Source: Sphingopyxis sp.
Lineage (GTDB): Bacteria; Pseudomonadota; Alphaproteobacteria; Sphingomonadales; Sphingomonadaceae
NCBI GenBank assembly: GCA_016463225.1
Contig: JAEMRT010000008.1
Coordinates: 1 to 64,000, forward strand
Direction: 5' to 3'
Length of the DNA stretch: 64,000 nt
The stretch's first letter is position 1; every line of letters starts with the position of its first letter. Shown here piece after piece: positions 16,743 through 28,169 of this stretch. The notes beneath the pieces are model-generated. The model saw nothing but the letters and a program-made list of their open reading frames with translations, was not told where the DNA came from and did not search any database. The translations under genes were made by a program, and so were the position numbers.

Positions 16743-18245
16743 ATGACGATGACCGATCCAGAACGCATCCCGGTCATCGTCGGCGTCGGTCAGGTCAACG
16801 ATCGCCCCGTCGATCCCGATGACGGCCTCGATTCGCTCGGGTTAATGGTCGCGGCGCTTCGGGTCGCCGCTGCGGACGCCGGCGTACCGCTGGCCGACCT
16901 CGACAGCCTCGCGATCGTCGACCAGATCAGCTTTCACCACCTCGGCAAGCTGTGCGAACCCCTCGCCGCCGAGATCGGCGCGACGCCTGCGATCAACTAT
17001 CAGTCGGCCGCGCCGCACGGCGACACTCCGGTGCGCCTGCTCAACGAGGCCGCGAACCGGATCGGGGCGGGCGAGGTCAAACTCGCCGCGATCGTCGGCG
17101 CCGAGGCGCTGCGCACCGCCGCAGGCCGTGCCGCCAAAGCCGCGAGCGGTGAGGACAAAAGCTATAACGCGATCCGCAAGGTCGCGACGCGGCGCGAGCC
17201 GAACTATGCCCAGCTTCACGGCCTCGCCGCGCCGGTCGACGTCTATCCGCTCTATGAAAATGCGACCCGCGCCGCATGGGGCCAAAGCCTGGCCGAGGCG
17301 CAGGGCGAAAGCGCCGCCATCTGGTCGCGCTTTTCCGACGTCGCCGCGGCGAACGACGGCGCGTGGATCCGCAAGCCCGCTTCGCCCGCCGACATCCTCC
17401 GCGTCGACGAGCGCAACCGGCCGATCGCCTTCCCCTATTCAAAACTGATGGTCGCCAATTCGTCGGTCAATCAGGGCGCGGGCTTCATCGTCGCCAGCCT
17501 TGCCGAAGCCTGGCGACGCGGCATCCCCGAAGACCGGCTGATCTACGTCGGCATGGGCGCCGCGGCGAAGGAGCCCGCGAGCATCCTCCACCGCGACCGC
17601 TACGACGGCAGCGTCAGCATGGAAACGTCGATCACCCGCACCCTCGCGCTCAACGGCATGACGGCCCCGGATTTCGATCACGTCGAACTCTACAGCTGCT
17701 TTCCCTGCGTGCCCAAGATGGCGCGGCGCATCCTCGGCTGGCCGGTCGATCGCCCCGCGACGGTATTCGGCGGGCTGACCTTCGGCGGCGGCCCGATCGC
17801 CAATTATATGAGCCACGCGATCGTCTCGATGGTCGACCGGCTGCGCGCGGAAGGCCGCTACGGCTTCCTCTTCGCCAACGGCGGTTTCGCAACCGACAAT
17901 CACTGCATCGTGCTGGGGTGCGAGCCGATTGCAGCGGCCAGCTTCCCGCAAGATTTCGACTATCAGGCTGAAGCCGAAGCCAAGCGCGGACCGGTACCAG
18001 AGCTTGTCGAGGATTATGCCGGGCCGGCGACAATCGAAAGTTACACGGTGTTTTATGGGCGTGACGGGGCGCCAAAAGCGGGCGTGGTTGTCGCGCGGAC
18101 ACCTGTGGGAGAGCGCACGCTCGCGCACGTCGATGTAAACGATGCGGCGATGCTGGCTTTTCTCACGGACGGGACACAGGAGCCGGTTGGCACCGTGGGC
18201 CAAGTGGTTGCGCTCGAAGAAGGCTTCGGCTGGCGGGCGGACTGA
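16743..18245 (+). CDS. thiolase-like acetyl-CoA acetyltransferase family protein (TLP1-type)
   Basis: A 500-residue thiolase-superfamily protein of the group that carries an extra C-terminal OB-like domain (about 405-500, DYAGPATIESYTVFYGRDG...GVVVARTPVG). The N-terminal part has IPVIVGVGQV. The first catalytic cysteine position is not in a canonical form, while VELYSCFPCVPK and TFGGGPIANYMSHAI mark the second half-domain with a possible active cysteine and histidine. Such proteins are annotated as acetyl-CoA acetyltransferase but biochemical proof is scarce. The ATG at 16743 is one base after the crotonase stop. A role in thiolytic cleavage of the crotonase pathway product is inferred from the pairing. 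Confidence 0.8.
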   Translation: MTMTDPERIPVIVGVGQVNDRPVDPDDGLDSLGLMVAALRVAAADAGVPLADLDSLAIVDQISFHHLGKLCEPLAAEIGATPAINYQSAAPHGDTPVRLLNEAANRIGAGEVKLAAIVGAEALRTAAGRAAKAASGEDKSYNAIRKVATRREPNYAQLHGLAAPVDVYPLYENATRAAWGQSLAEAQGESAAIWSRFSDVAAANDGAWIRKPASPADILRVDERNRPIAFPYSKLMVANSSVNQGAGFIVASLAEAWRRGIPEDRLIYVGMGAAAKEPASILHRDRYDGSVSMETSITRTLALNGMTAPDFDHVELYSCFPCVPKMARRILGWPVDRPATVFGGLTFGGGPIANYMSHAIVSMVDRLRAEGRYGFLFANGGFATDNHCIVLGCEPIAAASFPQDFDYQAEAEAKRGPVPELVEDYAGPATIESYTVFYGRDGAPKAGVVVARTPVGERTLAHVDVNDAAMLAFLTDGTQEPVGTVGQVVALEEGFGWRAD

Positions 18246-18261
18246 CGCCGCCCTCCCTGTT

Positions 18262-18343
18262 CCGTTCGCATCGAGCGAAGTCGAGATGCCCATCGGGCGT
18301 GTACGGCTTCACGGTGTCTCGACTTCGCTCGACACGAACGGGG
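18262..18343. repeat. intergenic palindrome, family D
   Basis: Inverted arms 18262-18290 and 18313-18343 share CCGTTCGCATCGAGCGAAGT CGAGA against its complement with two mismatches. It fills the gap between two convergent genes (thiolase-like and aldehyde dehydrogenase) and may act as a bidirectional terminator or REP-like element. Confidence 0.8.
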
Positions 18344-18363
18344 TTTTGAGTGACCGCTGGCCA

Positions 18364-19863
18364 TCAAAGTTCGAAACTCACCCCCTGCGCCAGCGGCAGC
18401 GCGTCCGAATAATTGATCGTGTTGGTCGCGCGCCGCATATATTGGCGCCAGCTGTCCGACCCGCTCTCGCGTCCGCCGCCAGTCTCTTTTTCTCCGCCGA
18501 ACGCGCCGCCAATCTCGGCGCCGCTCGTCCCCAGATTGACGTTGGCGATGCCACAGTCGCTGGCGGCCAGGAACCGCTCGGCCTCGCGCACGTCGGTCGT
18601 AAAAATCGCTGACGACAGTCCAGCCGCCACATCGTTGTGCAGCTCGATCACCTGATCGAGATCATAGTAGCGCATGACATAGAGGATCGGCGCAAAGGTC
18701 TCCTCCAACACCGGACCGATCTGTCCGGGCATTTCGACCAGCGCGGGCTGCACATAAAAGCTCGCGCCATCACCAACGCGTTCGCCGCCATAAACCACCC
18801 CACCCGCGGCGCGCGCCGCCCCGAGCGCGCCTTCCATCGCCTCGAATGCCGCGCGGTCGATCAGCGGCCCCACGAGCACCTCGCTCTCCAGCGGATTGCC
18901 GACGCCCACGCTCGCATAAGCCGCCTTCAACCGCGCGACGAAGCCGTCGTAAATGCTGTCGTGGACAAACACGCGTCGCGTCGTCGTACAGCGCTGTCCC
19001 GCCGTCCCCATCGCCCCGAACGCCACACCGCGCAGCGCCAGATCGAGGTCGGCCGATGGCGCGACGATCGCGCCATTGTTGCCGCCGAGTTCGAGGATCG
19101 CGCGCGCAAAGCGCGCCGCGAGCCGCGGCGCCACACTGCGCCCCATACGCGTCGAGCCGGTCGCGGAGAGCAGTGCGACGCGGTTGTCGTCGACCAGAGC
19201 TTCGCCCACCTCGCGCCCGCCGATCAGCAATTGGGCGAGGCCGTCGGGCGCATCGCCGAAGCGCGCCAACGCGCGACCAAACACCGCTTGCACCGCCAGC
19301 GCGGTCAGCGGCGTCTTTTCCGACGGTTTCCACACCACGCTATTGCCGCATACCAGCGCGAGCGCGGCGTTCCACGCCCACACTGCGACCGGAAAGTTGA
19401 ACGCCGAAATGACGCCGATGACGCCGAGCGGATGCCAGACCTCCATCATCCGGTGCGCCGGCCGCTCGGTCGCGATCGTCAGGCCATAGAGCTGGCGCGA
19501 GAGGCCAACCGCGAAATCGCAGATATCGATCATCTCTTGCACTTCGCCCGCGCCCTCGGACGGGATTTTGCCCGCCTCGATCGTCACCAGCCTGGCGAGA
19601 TCATCCTTCGCCCCGCGCAGCTCTTCGCCCCATAGCCGCACCAGCTCGCCGCGCCGCGGTGCAGGAACATGACGCCAGCTGCGGAACGCCGCGCCCGCCT
19701 TGTCCAGCGCTTCGTCCGTCGTCGCGGCGTCCGCCACCCTGACCATCGTGAGCCGCTCGCCGGTCAGCGGCGTGACCGACGGCATCGACCCGTCGGTCCA
19801 CAGCGCGCGATCGACCCCCAGTCCATCGAGCAGCCGCCCCACCGCTTCGCCGATCCCCGTCAT
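18364..19863 (-). CDS. ALDH7-family aldehyde dehydrogenase (aminoadipate/piperideine-6-carboxylate type)
   Basis: A 499-residue NAD(P)-dependent dehydrogenase. [10 protein letters not shown] and [12 protein letters not shown] (catalytic cysteine in QRC) are the signatures of the ALDH7/antiquitin branch, as is the C-terminal [24 protein letters not shown] segment (read in two parts, [12 protein letters not shown] and ETGGGRESG). Family members oxidise alpha-aminoadipic semialdehyde in lysine breakdown, so an L-piperideine-6-carboxylate dehydrogenase is the best guess. No lysine-catabolic partner is adjacent. It is transcribed divergently from acs with 98 bases between. The ATG at 19863 gives the family start; the longer frame has no ribosome site. 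Confidence 0.87.
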   Translation of the reverse strand: MTGIGEAVGRLLDGLGVDRALWTDGSMPSVTPLTGERLTMVRVADAATTDEALDKAGAAFRSWRHVPAPRRGELVRLWGEELRGAKDDLARLVTIEAGKIPSEGAGEVQEMIDICDFAVGLSRQLYGLTIATERPAHRMMEVWHPLGVIGVISAFNFPVAVWAWNAALALVCGNSVVWKPSEKTPLTALAVQAVFGRALARFGDAPDGLAQLLIGGREVGEALVDDNRVALLSATGSTRMGRSVAPRLAARFARAILELGGNNGAIVAPSADLDLALRGVAFGAMGTAGQRCTTTRRVFVHDSIYDGFVARLKAAYASVGVGNPLESEVLVGPLIDRAAFEAMEGALGAARAAGGVVYGGERVGDGASFYVQPALVEMPGQIGPVLEETFAPILYVMRYYDLDQVIELHNDVAAGLSSAIFTTDVREAERFLAASDCGIANVNLGTSGAEIGGAFGGEKETGGGRESGSDSWRQYMRRATNTINYSDALPLAQGVSFEL

Positions 19864-19961
19864 TGTTATTCCTTTCGTATGCAACGCGCGCGCCCTTGCA
19901 ACTTGTGGCTCGCGGGCTATCGCTTCAGGCGAGCAATGCAAGCCGAAACGGGAGAGTCCAA

Positions 19962-21926
<1,965 letters not shown>

Positions 21927-21927
21927 C

Positions 21928-22016
21928 CTCAATCGTCATCGCGGACTTGATCCGGGACCCATTGCGGCGGCGCCTCCTTGGACCCCGGATCAAGTCCGGG
22001 GCGACGAGCAATTGAG
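21928..22016. repeat. intergenic palindromic repeat, family B copy 1
   Basis: Arms around 21928-21962 and 21980-22016 are imperfect inverted copies built on TCGTCATCGCGGACTTGATC and its complement, ending in CTCAAT/ATTGAG. A related element lies at 32212-32289. It occupies the whole gap between convergent acs and the following hydrolase. Confidence 0.85.
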
Positions 22017-23204
22017 CTACTTCGCCAGCGCCTCACACAAGCCGTCGGTCGCGAGCGCGATGCGCGATTCCACCGTTTTGCGATTGTCCGCGCTGTTCTG
22101 AACGCCGCGGGTCTCGGTATTGAACGCCAGCAGGCTGCCGACGCGCTGATCCGGACACAGGCTCAGATAGGCGCGAAAGCCGTTCTGGTCGCCATTATGC
22201 CCGACGAAGCGCACTGCGGCGCTGCGGTCGATAAAGAAGGACAGGCCGCTCTGCGTCGTCGTCGCCATGCGGCCTTGCGTGAAGTCGTCGCCTGCCGAAA
22301 TCTGCGCCACCCACATTTCATCGAGCGAGGACCGCTTCAGCACCAGATCGAACTCAGGCTGCCGCGCCGGATCGCCCAGCAGGAACGCCACATATTTCGC
22401 CATGTCGGGCATCGGCGCGTTGAGCCCGCCGTTCGACACCGTCACTCCGGTATCGACATCGAACGGCGCCGCGACCCGCCGACCGTCGCGGATATAATAG
22501 CTGTGCGAGCGATGCGGCAGCAGATGCGGCGGGGTACGGTCGAAATAGCTGTCGTGCATGCGCAGCGGCTTCAGGATGTTCTTGTCGACATAGACTTCAT
22601 AATCCTCACCCGACAGGCGTTCGATGACCTGGCCGAGATATACGATGCCGGGATTCGAGTAGCGGAAGCGCGTGCCGGGCTTAAACTCGACCTCGGTATA
22701 GGGCAGCATCGCCACCAGCTGCGGCCAGCCCGCTGGCTCGAACGGCTGCCAGTCATGGTCGCGCCACGGCCATGTTCCACTGCGGAACCCCGCGCTGTGG
22801 CTCATCAGCTGGCGCAGCGTGATCGCGCCGGTGTCGCCGTGTCGATTATGCACAGCCGTGAGTTCCGGGACGTATTTGACGATCGGATCGTCGAGCGAAA
22901 GCAGGCCGCGATCGCGCAATTGCATGATCGCGATCCCCGTCATCGTCTTGGTGATCGACGCCCAATGATAGATGGTCTGCGCGTCGACCGGAACATGCGC
23001 CTCGACATCCTGTTCGCCCAGATGATCGGCAGCAATCGTCTGCCCATTGCGCACAACGTAGAAGCTGCTGCCCGCGATGTTCGACCGACGCATTTCGGCG
23101 CGATGCACCGCGCGAAAATCCTCCAGCGCCTTGCCGAAGCGCGCCTCGTCGGCGGCGGCTGGCGTGGCCGTCAAAACAAGCGCCGCGGCAATCCAGCGCA
23201 ACAT
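22017..23204 (-). CDS. secreted serine hydrolase of the class C beta-lactamase family
   Basis: 395 residues beginning with a signal peptide (MLRWIAAALVLTATPAAA, cleavage before Asp19). The catalytic motif is Ser83-Ile-Thr-Lys86 in WASITKTMTG, with the tyrosine motif in RYSNPGIVYLG (YSN) and a late HNGDQNGF segment in place of the KTG box, as in esterase/D-peptidase-like members rather than true beta-lactamases. The ATG at 23204 is preceded by GGGAGGG. It is 46 bases downstream of the Anbu peptidase gene on the same strand, and so might share its transcript. The substrate is unknown. Confidence 0.85.
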   Translation of the reverse strand: MLRWIAAALVLTATPAAADEARFGKALEDFRAVHRAEMRRSNIAGSSFYVVRNGQTIAADHLGEQDVEAHVPVDAQTIYHWASITKTMTGIAIMQLRDRGLLSLDDPIVKYVPELTAVHNRHGDTGAITLRQLMSHSAGFRSGTWPWRDHDWQPFEPAGWPQLVAMLPYTEVEFKPGTRFRYSNPGIVYLGQVIERLSGEDYEVYVDKNILKPLRMHDSYFDRTPPHLLPHRSHSYYIRDGRRVAAPFDVDTGVTVSNGGLNAPMPDMAKYVAFLLGDPARQPEFDLVLKRSSLDEMWVAQISAGDDFTQGRMATTTQSGLSFFIDRSAAVRFVGHNGDQNGFRAYLSLCPDQRVGSLLAFNTETRGVQNSADNRKTVESRIALATDGLCEALAK

Positions 23205-23250
23205 GGCAATCCCTCCCGATCCGGTGCCGGAGGACGGTGGCCGAAGGCGA

Positions 23251-23982
23251 TCAGAAATGAAAGTCTGGCAATTCCGCCAGCGCGATCCCCAGCGCTTCGG
23301 CCCAGCCATCGGCGACGCTGTCGAAATAGGAATCGCCCCGCTCGAACCGCCGCTCGCGCACCGTCGTATAGTCGTCGCGCTCGTGGATTTTCAGGTCGAT
23401 CGGCAGGTCGACCCCGGCGTTGGCACGGATTGTCGAATCGAACGAGACGCAGAGCAGCTTCACCGCATCCTCGAACGACATCGCAGGGTCGTAGGATCGC
23501 ACGATGATCGGGCGGCCATATTTCGTCTCGCCGATCTGGAAAAAGGGGTTGTCCTCGCCGGCCTCGATAAAATTGCCCTCGGGATAGATCAGGAACAGCC
23601 GCGGCTCGGCGCCCTTGATCTGCCCGCCGACGATCAGCGAGGCGCGAAAGGGCGATGCCGCCGCCGGTCCCTCGGCATTGTGGCGCATGACGATCTGGCG
23701 CAGCGTTTCGCCGACGATCGTCGCGATCTGGAACATCGACGGCGCCGCCAGGATCGACGGATGGCGATCTTCGGGCGCCTTGGTGCGTTCATCGAGCAGG
23801 CTGACCACCGCTTGCGTCGTCGCCAGATTACCCGCCGACATCAAGGTGATAACGCGCTCGCCGGGCACGTGCCAGCTGCGCATCTTGCGGACCTGCGCGA
23901 TGTCATCGACACCCGCGTTGGTGCGGGTGTCCGACATGAACACCAGCCCTTTGTTCAAACGCATGCCAACGCAATAAGTCAT
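23251..23982 (-). CDS. Anbu proteasome-type peptidase
   Basis: A 243-residue member of the Anbu (ancestral beta-subunit, BPH-related) group of N-terminal nucleophile hydrolases. After Met removal the N-terminus is Thr1 (MTYCVGMRL). Asp17 in FMSDTRTNAG and Lys32 in VRKMRSW line up with the proteasomal catalytic triad positions. Later segments AGNLATTQAV and GGQIKG follow the beta-subunit fold. Anbu forms open or helical rings in structural studies and its substrate is unknown. It closes a four-gene minus-strand cluster with the transglutaminase-like, alpha-E and ATP-grasp genes, the association from which a peptide ligation and turnover system was predicted. Confidence 0.92.
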   Translation of the reverse strand: MTYCVGMRLNKGLVFMSDTRTNAGVDDIAQVRKMRSWHVPGERVITLMSAGNLATTQAVVSLLDERTKAPEDRHPSILAAPSMFQIATIVGETLRQIVMRHNAEGPAAASPFRASLIVGGQIKGAEPRLFLIYPEGNFIEAGEDNPFFQIGETKYGRPIIVRSYDPAMSFEDAVKLLCVSFDSTIRANAGVDLPIDLKIHERDDYTTVRERRFERGDSYFDSVADGWAEALGIALAELPDFHF

Positions 23983-24030
23983 CGAATCCCGTATCCCCGC
24001 CCCGGATAGTCCTGATCGCCCCCGGCCCGC

Positions 24031-24840
24031 TTATTGCTGCACCTGCAATTGGACAACCAGATTTTCCTGCGCCGCGCCATAACGCATACCGCGAACGGGG
24101 GCGGCATCGCGATAGTCAAGCCCGGTGGCGACGCGAATATAACGCTGGTCGGGCGAGTGGCCGTTGCTCACGTCAAAGCCGATCCAGCCGATATGGTCGA
24201 AATGCGCCTCGGCCCATGCATGCGTCGCATCCTGCTGGGTGCGGTCGTTCATCATCAGATAGCCCGACACATAGCGTGCCGGATGCCCCAGATGGCGCAT
24301 CGCGGCGATGAAGATATGGGCGTGATCCTGGCACACCCCGCCTTCGCTGCCGAGTGCCTGTTCAGCGGTCGTTTCGGCGCTGGTAACGCCTATGCGGTAC
24401 GCCAGCCGGTCAATGATCAGCGCCGACAGCGCATGCGCGCGGTCGATGTCATTGGCATGATCGCGACCAAGCTGCGCGACCAGTGCGCGGACCTGTCGTC
24501 CGACGCGCGTCAGCGGCGTCGGGCGCAGAAAGGTCCATAGCGGCATCGCGCCGCGGTGCACCCCGATCACCCCGTCCCATGTTTCGAGTTCGACTGTGCC
24601 ATGGCAACGGACCGTCAGCTCTGTCACCCCGCCATGGACCGCGATCAGGTCGACGCCGTTGCCATGATGGTCGCTATAGTGCAGCTGCTGCGCGCCACCC
24701 TCGATGTCGATCGCCCAGTCGACGATATGCTGTTGCCCCGGCCGGTCCTTCGGCGTCAGTTTGAGTTGCTGAAGCGCATATTTGACCGGCGCATCATAGT
24801 GATAGCGGGTGATATGTTCGACACGCAGTTTCATCGTCAT
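24031..24840 (-). CDS. transglutaminase-like protein of the Anbu/ATP-grasp cluster
   Basis: A 269-residue cytosolic protein with an N-terminal beta-rich domain (about 1-110, RVEHITRYHYDAPVKYA) and a C-terminal transglutaminase-like cysteine peptidase core. The triad is visible: Cys170 in EGGVCQDHAH, His208 in DATHAWAE and Asp223 in GFDVSNG. Bacterial members usually act as proteases or amidases rather than cross-linkers. Its ATG overlaps the alpha-E stop as ATGA, so translation is coupled. A second start two codons in (24834) is equally possible. The gap to the Anbu gene is 48 bases. Confidence 0.92.
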   Translation of the reverse strand: MTMKLRVEHITRYHYDAPVKYALQQLKLTPKDRPGQQHIVDWAIDIEGGAQQLHYSDHHGNGVDLIAVHGGVTELTVRCHGTVELETWDGVIGVHRGAMPLWTFLRPTPLTRVGRQVRALVAQLGRDHANDIDRAHALSALIIDRLAYRIGVTSAETTAEQALGSEGGVCQDHAHIFIAAMRHLGHPARYVSGYLMMNDRTQQDATHAWAEAHFDHIGWIGFDVSNGHSPDQRYIRVATGLDYRDAAPVRGMRYGAAQENLVVQLQVQQ

Positions 24841-25778
24841 TCCACAAACCGGTAGTCGCGCTCGACCTGCCGCGCGAGCGCGGCCGTATCGCGCAGAAAG
24901 CCGGTCACATATTGATGCAACCCGCCGTCAAAAATCGACTGGATCGGCCCGGCAAGCTTTTCATGGGTCAGCGCGTGCGCCATCCGTCCCGCCTCGGTCT
25001 CCTCGCCATAACCACGCTGGAGCTGGGCCAGATTATCCTCCATCCGTTCACAGCAGAACGCGAGGCTGCGTGGCATCTGACGATAGAGGATCAGGAATTC
25101 GGCGATCTTGAGCGCGCTGATCTCGGCCCCGTACAGCCAGCGATAGGCGCGGTGCGCCGACACCGAGCGCAGGATCGTTTCCCACTGCACATTGTCGATC
25201 GAGGTGCCGATATGCGCGACCGAGGGCAGCAGCAGATAATATTTCACGTCGAGGATGCGTGCGGTGTTGTCGGCGCGCTCGAGGAAGGTACCGAGCAGCG
25301 AAAAATAATAGCCATCGTTGCGCAGCATCGTGCCGTTCAACGCCCCGCGCACCTGCGCGCTTTGCTGGCGGATCGTCGTCAGCACATCGGGCAGATCATC
25401 CTCGCGCACTTGCCGTTTGAGCAGGGCCACGAGAGTCATCCAGCTGGTGTTGACCGCTTCCCACGTCTCGCGGGTCAGCGCGGTGCGCGCCGTGCGGGCG
25501 TTGTCGCGCGCCTGGCGGATCACCGACAGGATGCTCGAAGGATTGGCGGGGTCGCGGAGCAGAAAATCGATCACCCGCGCCGAGCTGTAATCGCCATGCG
25601 CCGCCTGAAAGGCCTGATTGACCCCCGCGGTCACCAGCACCGATTTCCATTCGGCAGCGGCGGTGCTCGAACGCGTCAGCGCGATGCGGAATCCCGCGTC
25701 GATCAGTCGCGCATTATTCTCGCTGCGCTCAAGATAGCGCGCCATCCAGAAGAGGCTGCCTGCAGTCTTGCCCAGCAT
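24837..25778 (-). CDS. alpha-E domain protein
   Basis: A 313-residue, almost wholly helical protein with the family signature LFWMARYLERSENNARLID at the N-terminus and RADNTARILDVKYY in the middle. Alpha-E proteins have no known activity. They are found almost only beside the circularly permuted ATP-grasp enzyme and a transglutaminase, sometimes fused to them, and are thought to be a structural or substrate-presenting partner. It overlaps the ATP-grasp gene by one base (TGATG) and the transglutaminase gene by four, the tightest coupling in the cluster. Confidence 0.92.
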   Translation of the reverse strand: MLGKTAGSLFWMARYLERSENNARLIDAGFRIALTRSSTAAAEWKSVLVTAGVNQAFQAAHGDYSSARVIDFLLRDPANPSSILSVIRQARDNARTARTALTRETWEAVNTSWMTLVALLKRQVREDDLPDVLTTIRQQSAQVRGALNGTMLRNDGYYFSLLGTFLERADNTARILDVKYYLLLPSVAHIGTSIDNVQWETILRSVSAHRAYRWLYGAEISALKIAEFLILYRQMPRSLAFCCERMEDNLAQLQRGYGEETEAGRMAHALTHEKLAGPIQSIFDGGLHQYVTGFLRDTAALARQVERDYRFVE

Positions 25779-27175
25779 CAGTCTTCCAATACCCAGGTGT
25801 CTTTGGTGCCGCCGCCCTGGCTCGAATTGACCACCAGCGATCCCTTGGTCATCGCGACGCGGGTCAGCCCGCCGGGCGTGATCGTAATCCCCTGCGGCGA
25901 CATCAGCACAAAGGGTCTCAAATCGACGTGGCGCGGCGCCAGTCCCTTTTTGGTGAAGATCGGCACGGTCGACAGCGACAACGTCGGCTGCGCGATATAA
26001 TTGCTGGGGTTCCCCTCCAGCTTGGCGCGAAACGACGCGAGCTCCTTCTTGCTCGCGGCGGGTCCGACGAGCATTCCGTAACCGCCCGATCCGTGCACTT
26101 CCTTGACCACCAGCTCGGGCAGGCGATCGAGCACTTCGCGCAGATGCTCGGGGTCCGAACAGCGCCAGGTCGGGACATTGGGCAGCAACGCCTTTTCGCC
26201 GGTGTAAAATTCGATGATGTCGGGCATATAGCTGTACAGCGCCTTGTCGTCGGCGATGCCGGTCCCCGGCGCGTTGGCGATGGTGATCCGCCCGGCGCGA
26301 TAAACATCCCAGATGCCGGGCACGCCGAGCATCGAATCGGGGCGAAAATTCAGCGGATCGAGGAAATCATCGTCGACGCGGCGATAAATGACGTCGATCG
26401 CCCGGTAGCCCTGCGTCGTGCGCATCGCGACGCGCCCGTCGATAACGCGCAGATCATGCCCCTCGACCAGCTCGGCGCCCATATGGTCGGCCAGATAGCT
26501 ATGTTCGTAATAAGCGCTGTTGTGGATGCCCGGGGTCAGCACCGCGACCGTCGGCGTCCCGCCGCACGCGGGCGGCGCGCAGGCGGCCAGCGATTTGAGC
26601 AGGTTGATCGGATAATCGCTGACCTCGCGCACCGGCACTTTCGCGAACAGCTCGGGAAACATCTGGAGCATCGTTTCGCGGTTTTCGAGCATGTACGAAA
26701 CCCCCGACGGGGTGCGCGCATTATCCTCGAGCACGTAAAATTCATTGGCGCCGGTGCGGACGATATCGGTGCCGCTGATATGGGTATAGATGCCGCCGGG
26801 CGGATCGAGCCCCATCATCATCGGCAGGAACGCGGCATTGCCGGCGATCAGGTCGGTCGGCACCCGCCCGGCGCGCAAAATCTCTTGCCGGTGATAAATG
26901 TCGTAGAGGAAGGCGTTGAGCGCGCGCACGCGCTGTTCGATGCCGCGCGACAGGCGGCGCCATTCGCTGGCCGAGATGATCCGCGGCACGACATCGAAGG
27001 GGATCAGGCGCTCGTCGCCATCGGCGGCGCCATAGACGTTGAAAGTGATGCCCGTGGTGCGGAACAGCGCCTCTGCCTGCACCGTCTTGTGCTGGATGCG
27101 CGCCGCATCCTCGGCCTCGAACCACCCGCAATATTCGCGATAGGGCGACCGGGTTTCGCCCTCCTGGCTGTTCAT
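25778..27175 (-). CDS. circularly permuted type 2 ATP-grasp ligase
   Basis: First gene of the cluster, predicted to form amide bonds (peptide-tag ligase) using ATP. Family segments are MLQMFPELF, TPGIHNSAYYEHSYLADHMGAEL (read as TPGIHNSAY then EHSYLA), the VYRRVDDDFLDPL motif, the NAPGTGIADDK loop, VVKEVHGSGGYGM and a C-terminal SSQGGGTKDTWVL. The start is uncertain: the ATG at 27175 gives 465 residues and begins just inside the conserved FDEM segment, but it has no good ribosome site. The frame remains open to a TTG at 27346, so some upstream residues may belong to the protein. Confidence 0.88.
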   Translation of the reverse strand: MNSQEGETRSPYREYCGWFEAEDAARIQHKTVQAEALFRTTGITFNVYGAADGDERLIPFDVVPRIISASEWRRLSRGIEQRVRALNAFLYDIYHRQEILRAGRVPTDLIAGNAAFLPMMMGLDPPGGIYTHISGTDIVRTGANEFYVLEDNARTPSGVSYMLENRETMLQMFPELFAKVPVREVSDYPINLLKSLAACAPPACGGTPTVAVLTPGIHNSAYYEHSYLADHMGAELVEGHDLRVIDGRVAMRTTQGYRAIDVIYRRVDDDFLDPLNFRPDSMLGVPGIWDVYRAGRITIANAPGTGIADDKALYSYMPDIIEFYTGEKALLPNVPTWRCSDPEHLREVLDRLPELVVKEVHGSGGYGMLVGPAASKKELASFRAKLEGNPSNYIAQPTLSLSTVPIFTKKGLAPRHVDLRPFVLMSPQGITITPGGLTRVAMTKGSLVVNSSQGGGTKDTWVLED

Positions 27176-27361
27176 TTCATCGAAAAAGGAAATGCGCCTG
27201 CCCTTTCCACGCAACGTGCCAACCCATGCCGCGCCCAATATCTTAGGCTTGCGCGGCGTCCCGTGTTCCAGCTGCTGCGTCGCTTGTCGGCTACGTGGCC
27301 GCAAAGCTTGTGCCGCCGATGCTAGCACCGCCGCGCGGGAAGGCAAGAGCGCAAAAAATCG

Positions 27362-28096
27362 TTAGAAACCAACCAGCAGACGGATCGCGACGAAGCCGAC
27401 GAGCACGGCGGTGAGGCGGCGGATGAGCGTCGCGGGGCCGCTCTTCACCGCGAGCTGGGTTCCAATCGCGCCGCCGATCAGCACCGCGACCAGCAGCGGC
27501 CAGTGGCTCGCGACGGCACCCACCATCTCCCCGCCCTTGCCCTTCAGCAGCTGACCGGTCAGTCCGAACAGGCTGTTGACGAGGATGAAGAGGCTCGCGG
27601 TCGCGGCGACCGAGCGTTCTTCGGCCCAGCGGATCAGGTGCAGCATCGGCGCGAGAAAGATACCGCCGCCAATGCCGACGACCCCCGCGAGATAGCCAAG
27701 CGCCGCCGCGATCGGCAACAACAGCATGGGCGACAGCTTGACCGCCCGGGCGGTCTGCGGCTGGATCAGCAGCGCCAGCGCCGAGGCGAGCAGCGACAGG
27801 CCGAGCAGCGTGACGAGCACCCCCTGCTTCACCGGGGTCAGCCCGCCGAGAAAGGCAAGCGGCGCGGCGACCGCGACCAACGGCAACGCCTTGGCCCACG
27901 GCATCACCCCGGCGCGCGCAAAGCGGATCGTCCCGCCGCTGACGACGATGACGTTGCACGCGAGGCTGATCGCCGGAACGAGCCCGACCGCGACGCCGCC
28001 GAGCAACAGCAGCGCGGTATAGGTCGACCCGCCGCCGAAACCGACCGCGGCATACAGCAGCGCCGTGAAACCAAAAGCTATCGCCAGTCCGCCCAT
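27362..28096 (-). CDS. TauE/SafE family sulfite exporter-like permease
   Basis: A 244-residue inner-membrane protein of about eight helices with the two TauE/DUF81 repeats, each opening with a glycine-rich turn (AAVGFGGGSTYT near residue 16 and AGVVGIGGGIFLAP in the second half). Relatives export sulfite, sulfoacetate or other organosulfur anions; this protein's substrate is not deducible. GGGGG lies seven bases upstream of the ATG at 28096, which also gives the correct topology. The much longer open frame upstream is antisense to the next gene. Confidence 0.88.
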   Translation of the reverse strand: MGGLAIAFGFTALLYAAVGFGGGSTYTALLLLGGVAVGLVPAISLACNVIVVSGGTIRFARAGVMPWAKALPLVAVAAPLAFLGGLTPVKQGVLVTLLGLSLLASALALLIQPQTARAVKLSPMLLLPIAAALGYLAGVVGIGGGIFLAPMLHLIRWAEERSVAATASLFILVNSLFGLTGQLLKGKGGEMVGAVASHWPLLVAVLIGGAIGTQLAVKSGPATLIRRLTAVLVGFVAIRLLVGF

Positions 28097-28169
28097 GAAA
28101 TCCCCCTTGCTTGATGCGCCAAGCCATATACAGCCGGATATAGATTGGCCAGAGTGAAGGATGATCGCC

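Noticed and set aside
27220-27250. A TTGGCACG...TTGC string upstream of the ATP-grasp gene as a sigma-54 promoter
   Set aside because: The GG and GC elements are only one base apart instead of the required 10-base centre spacing.
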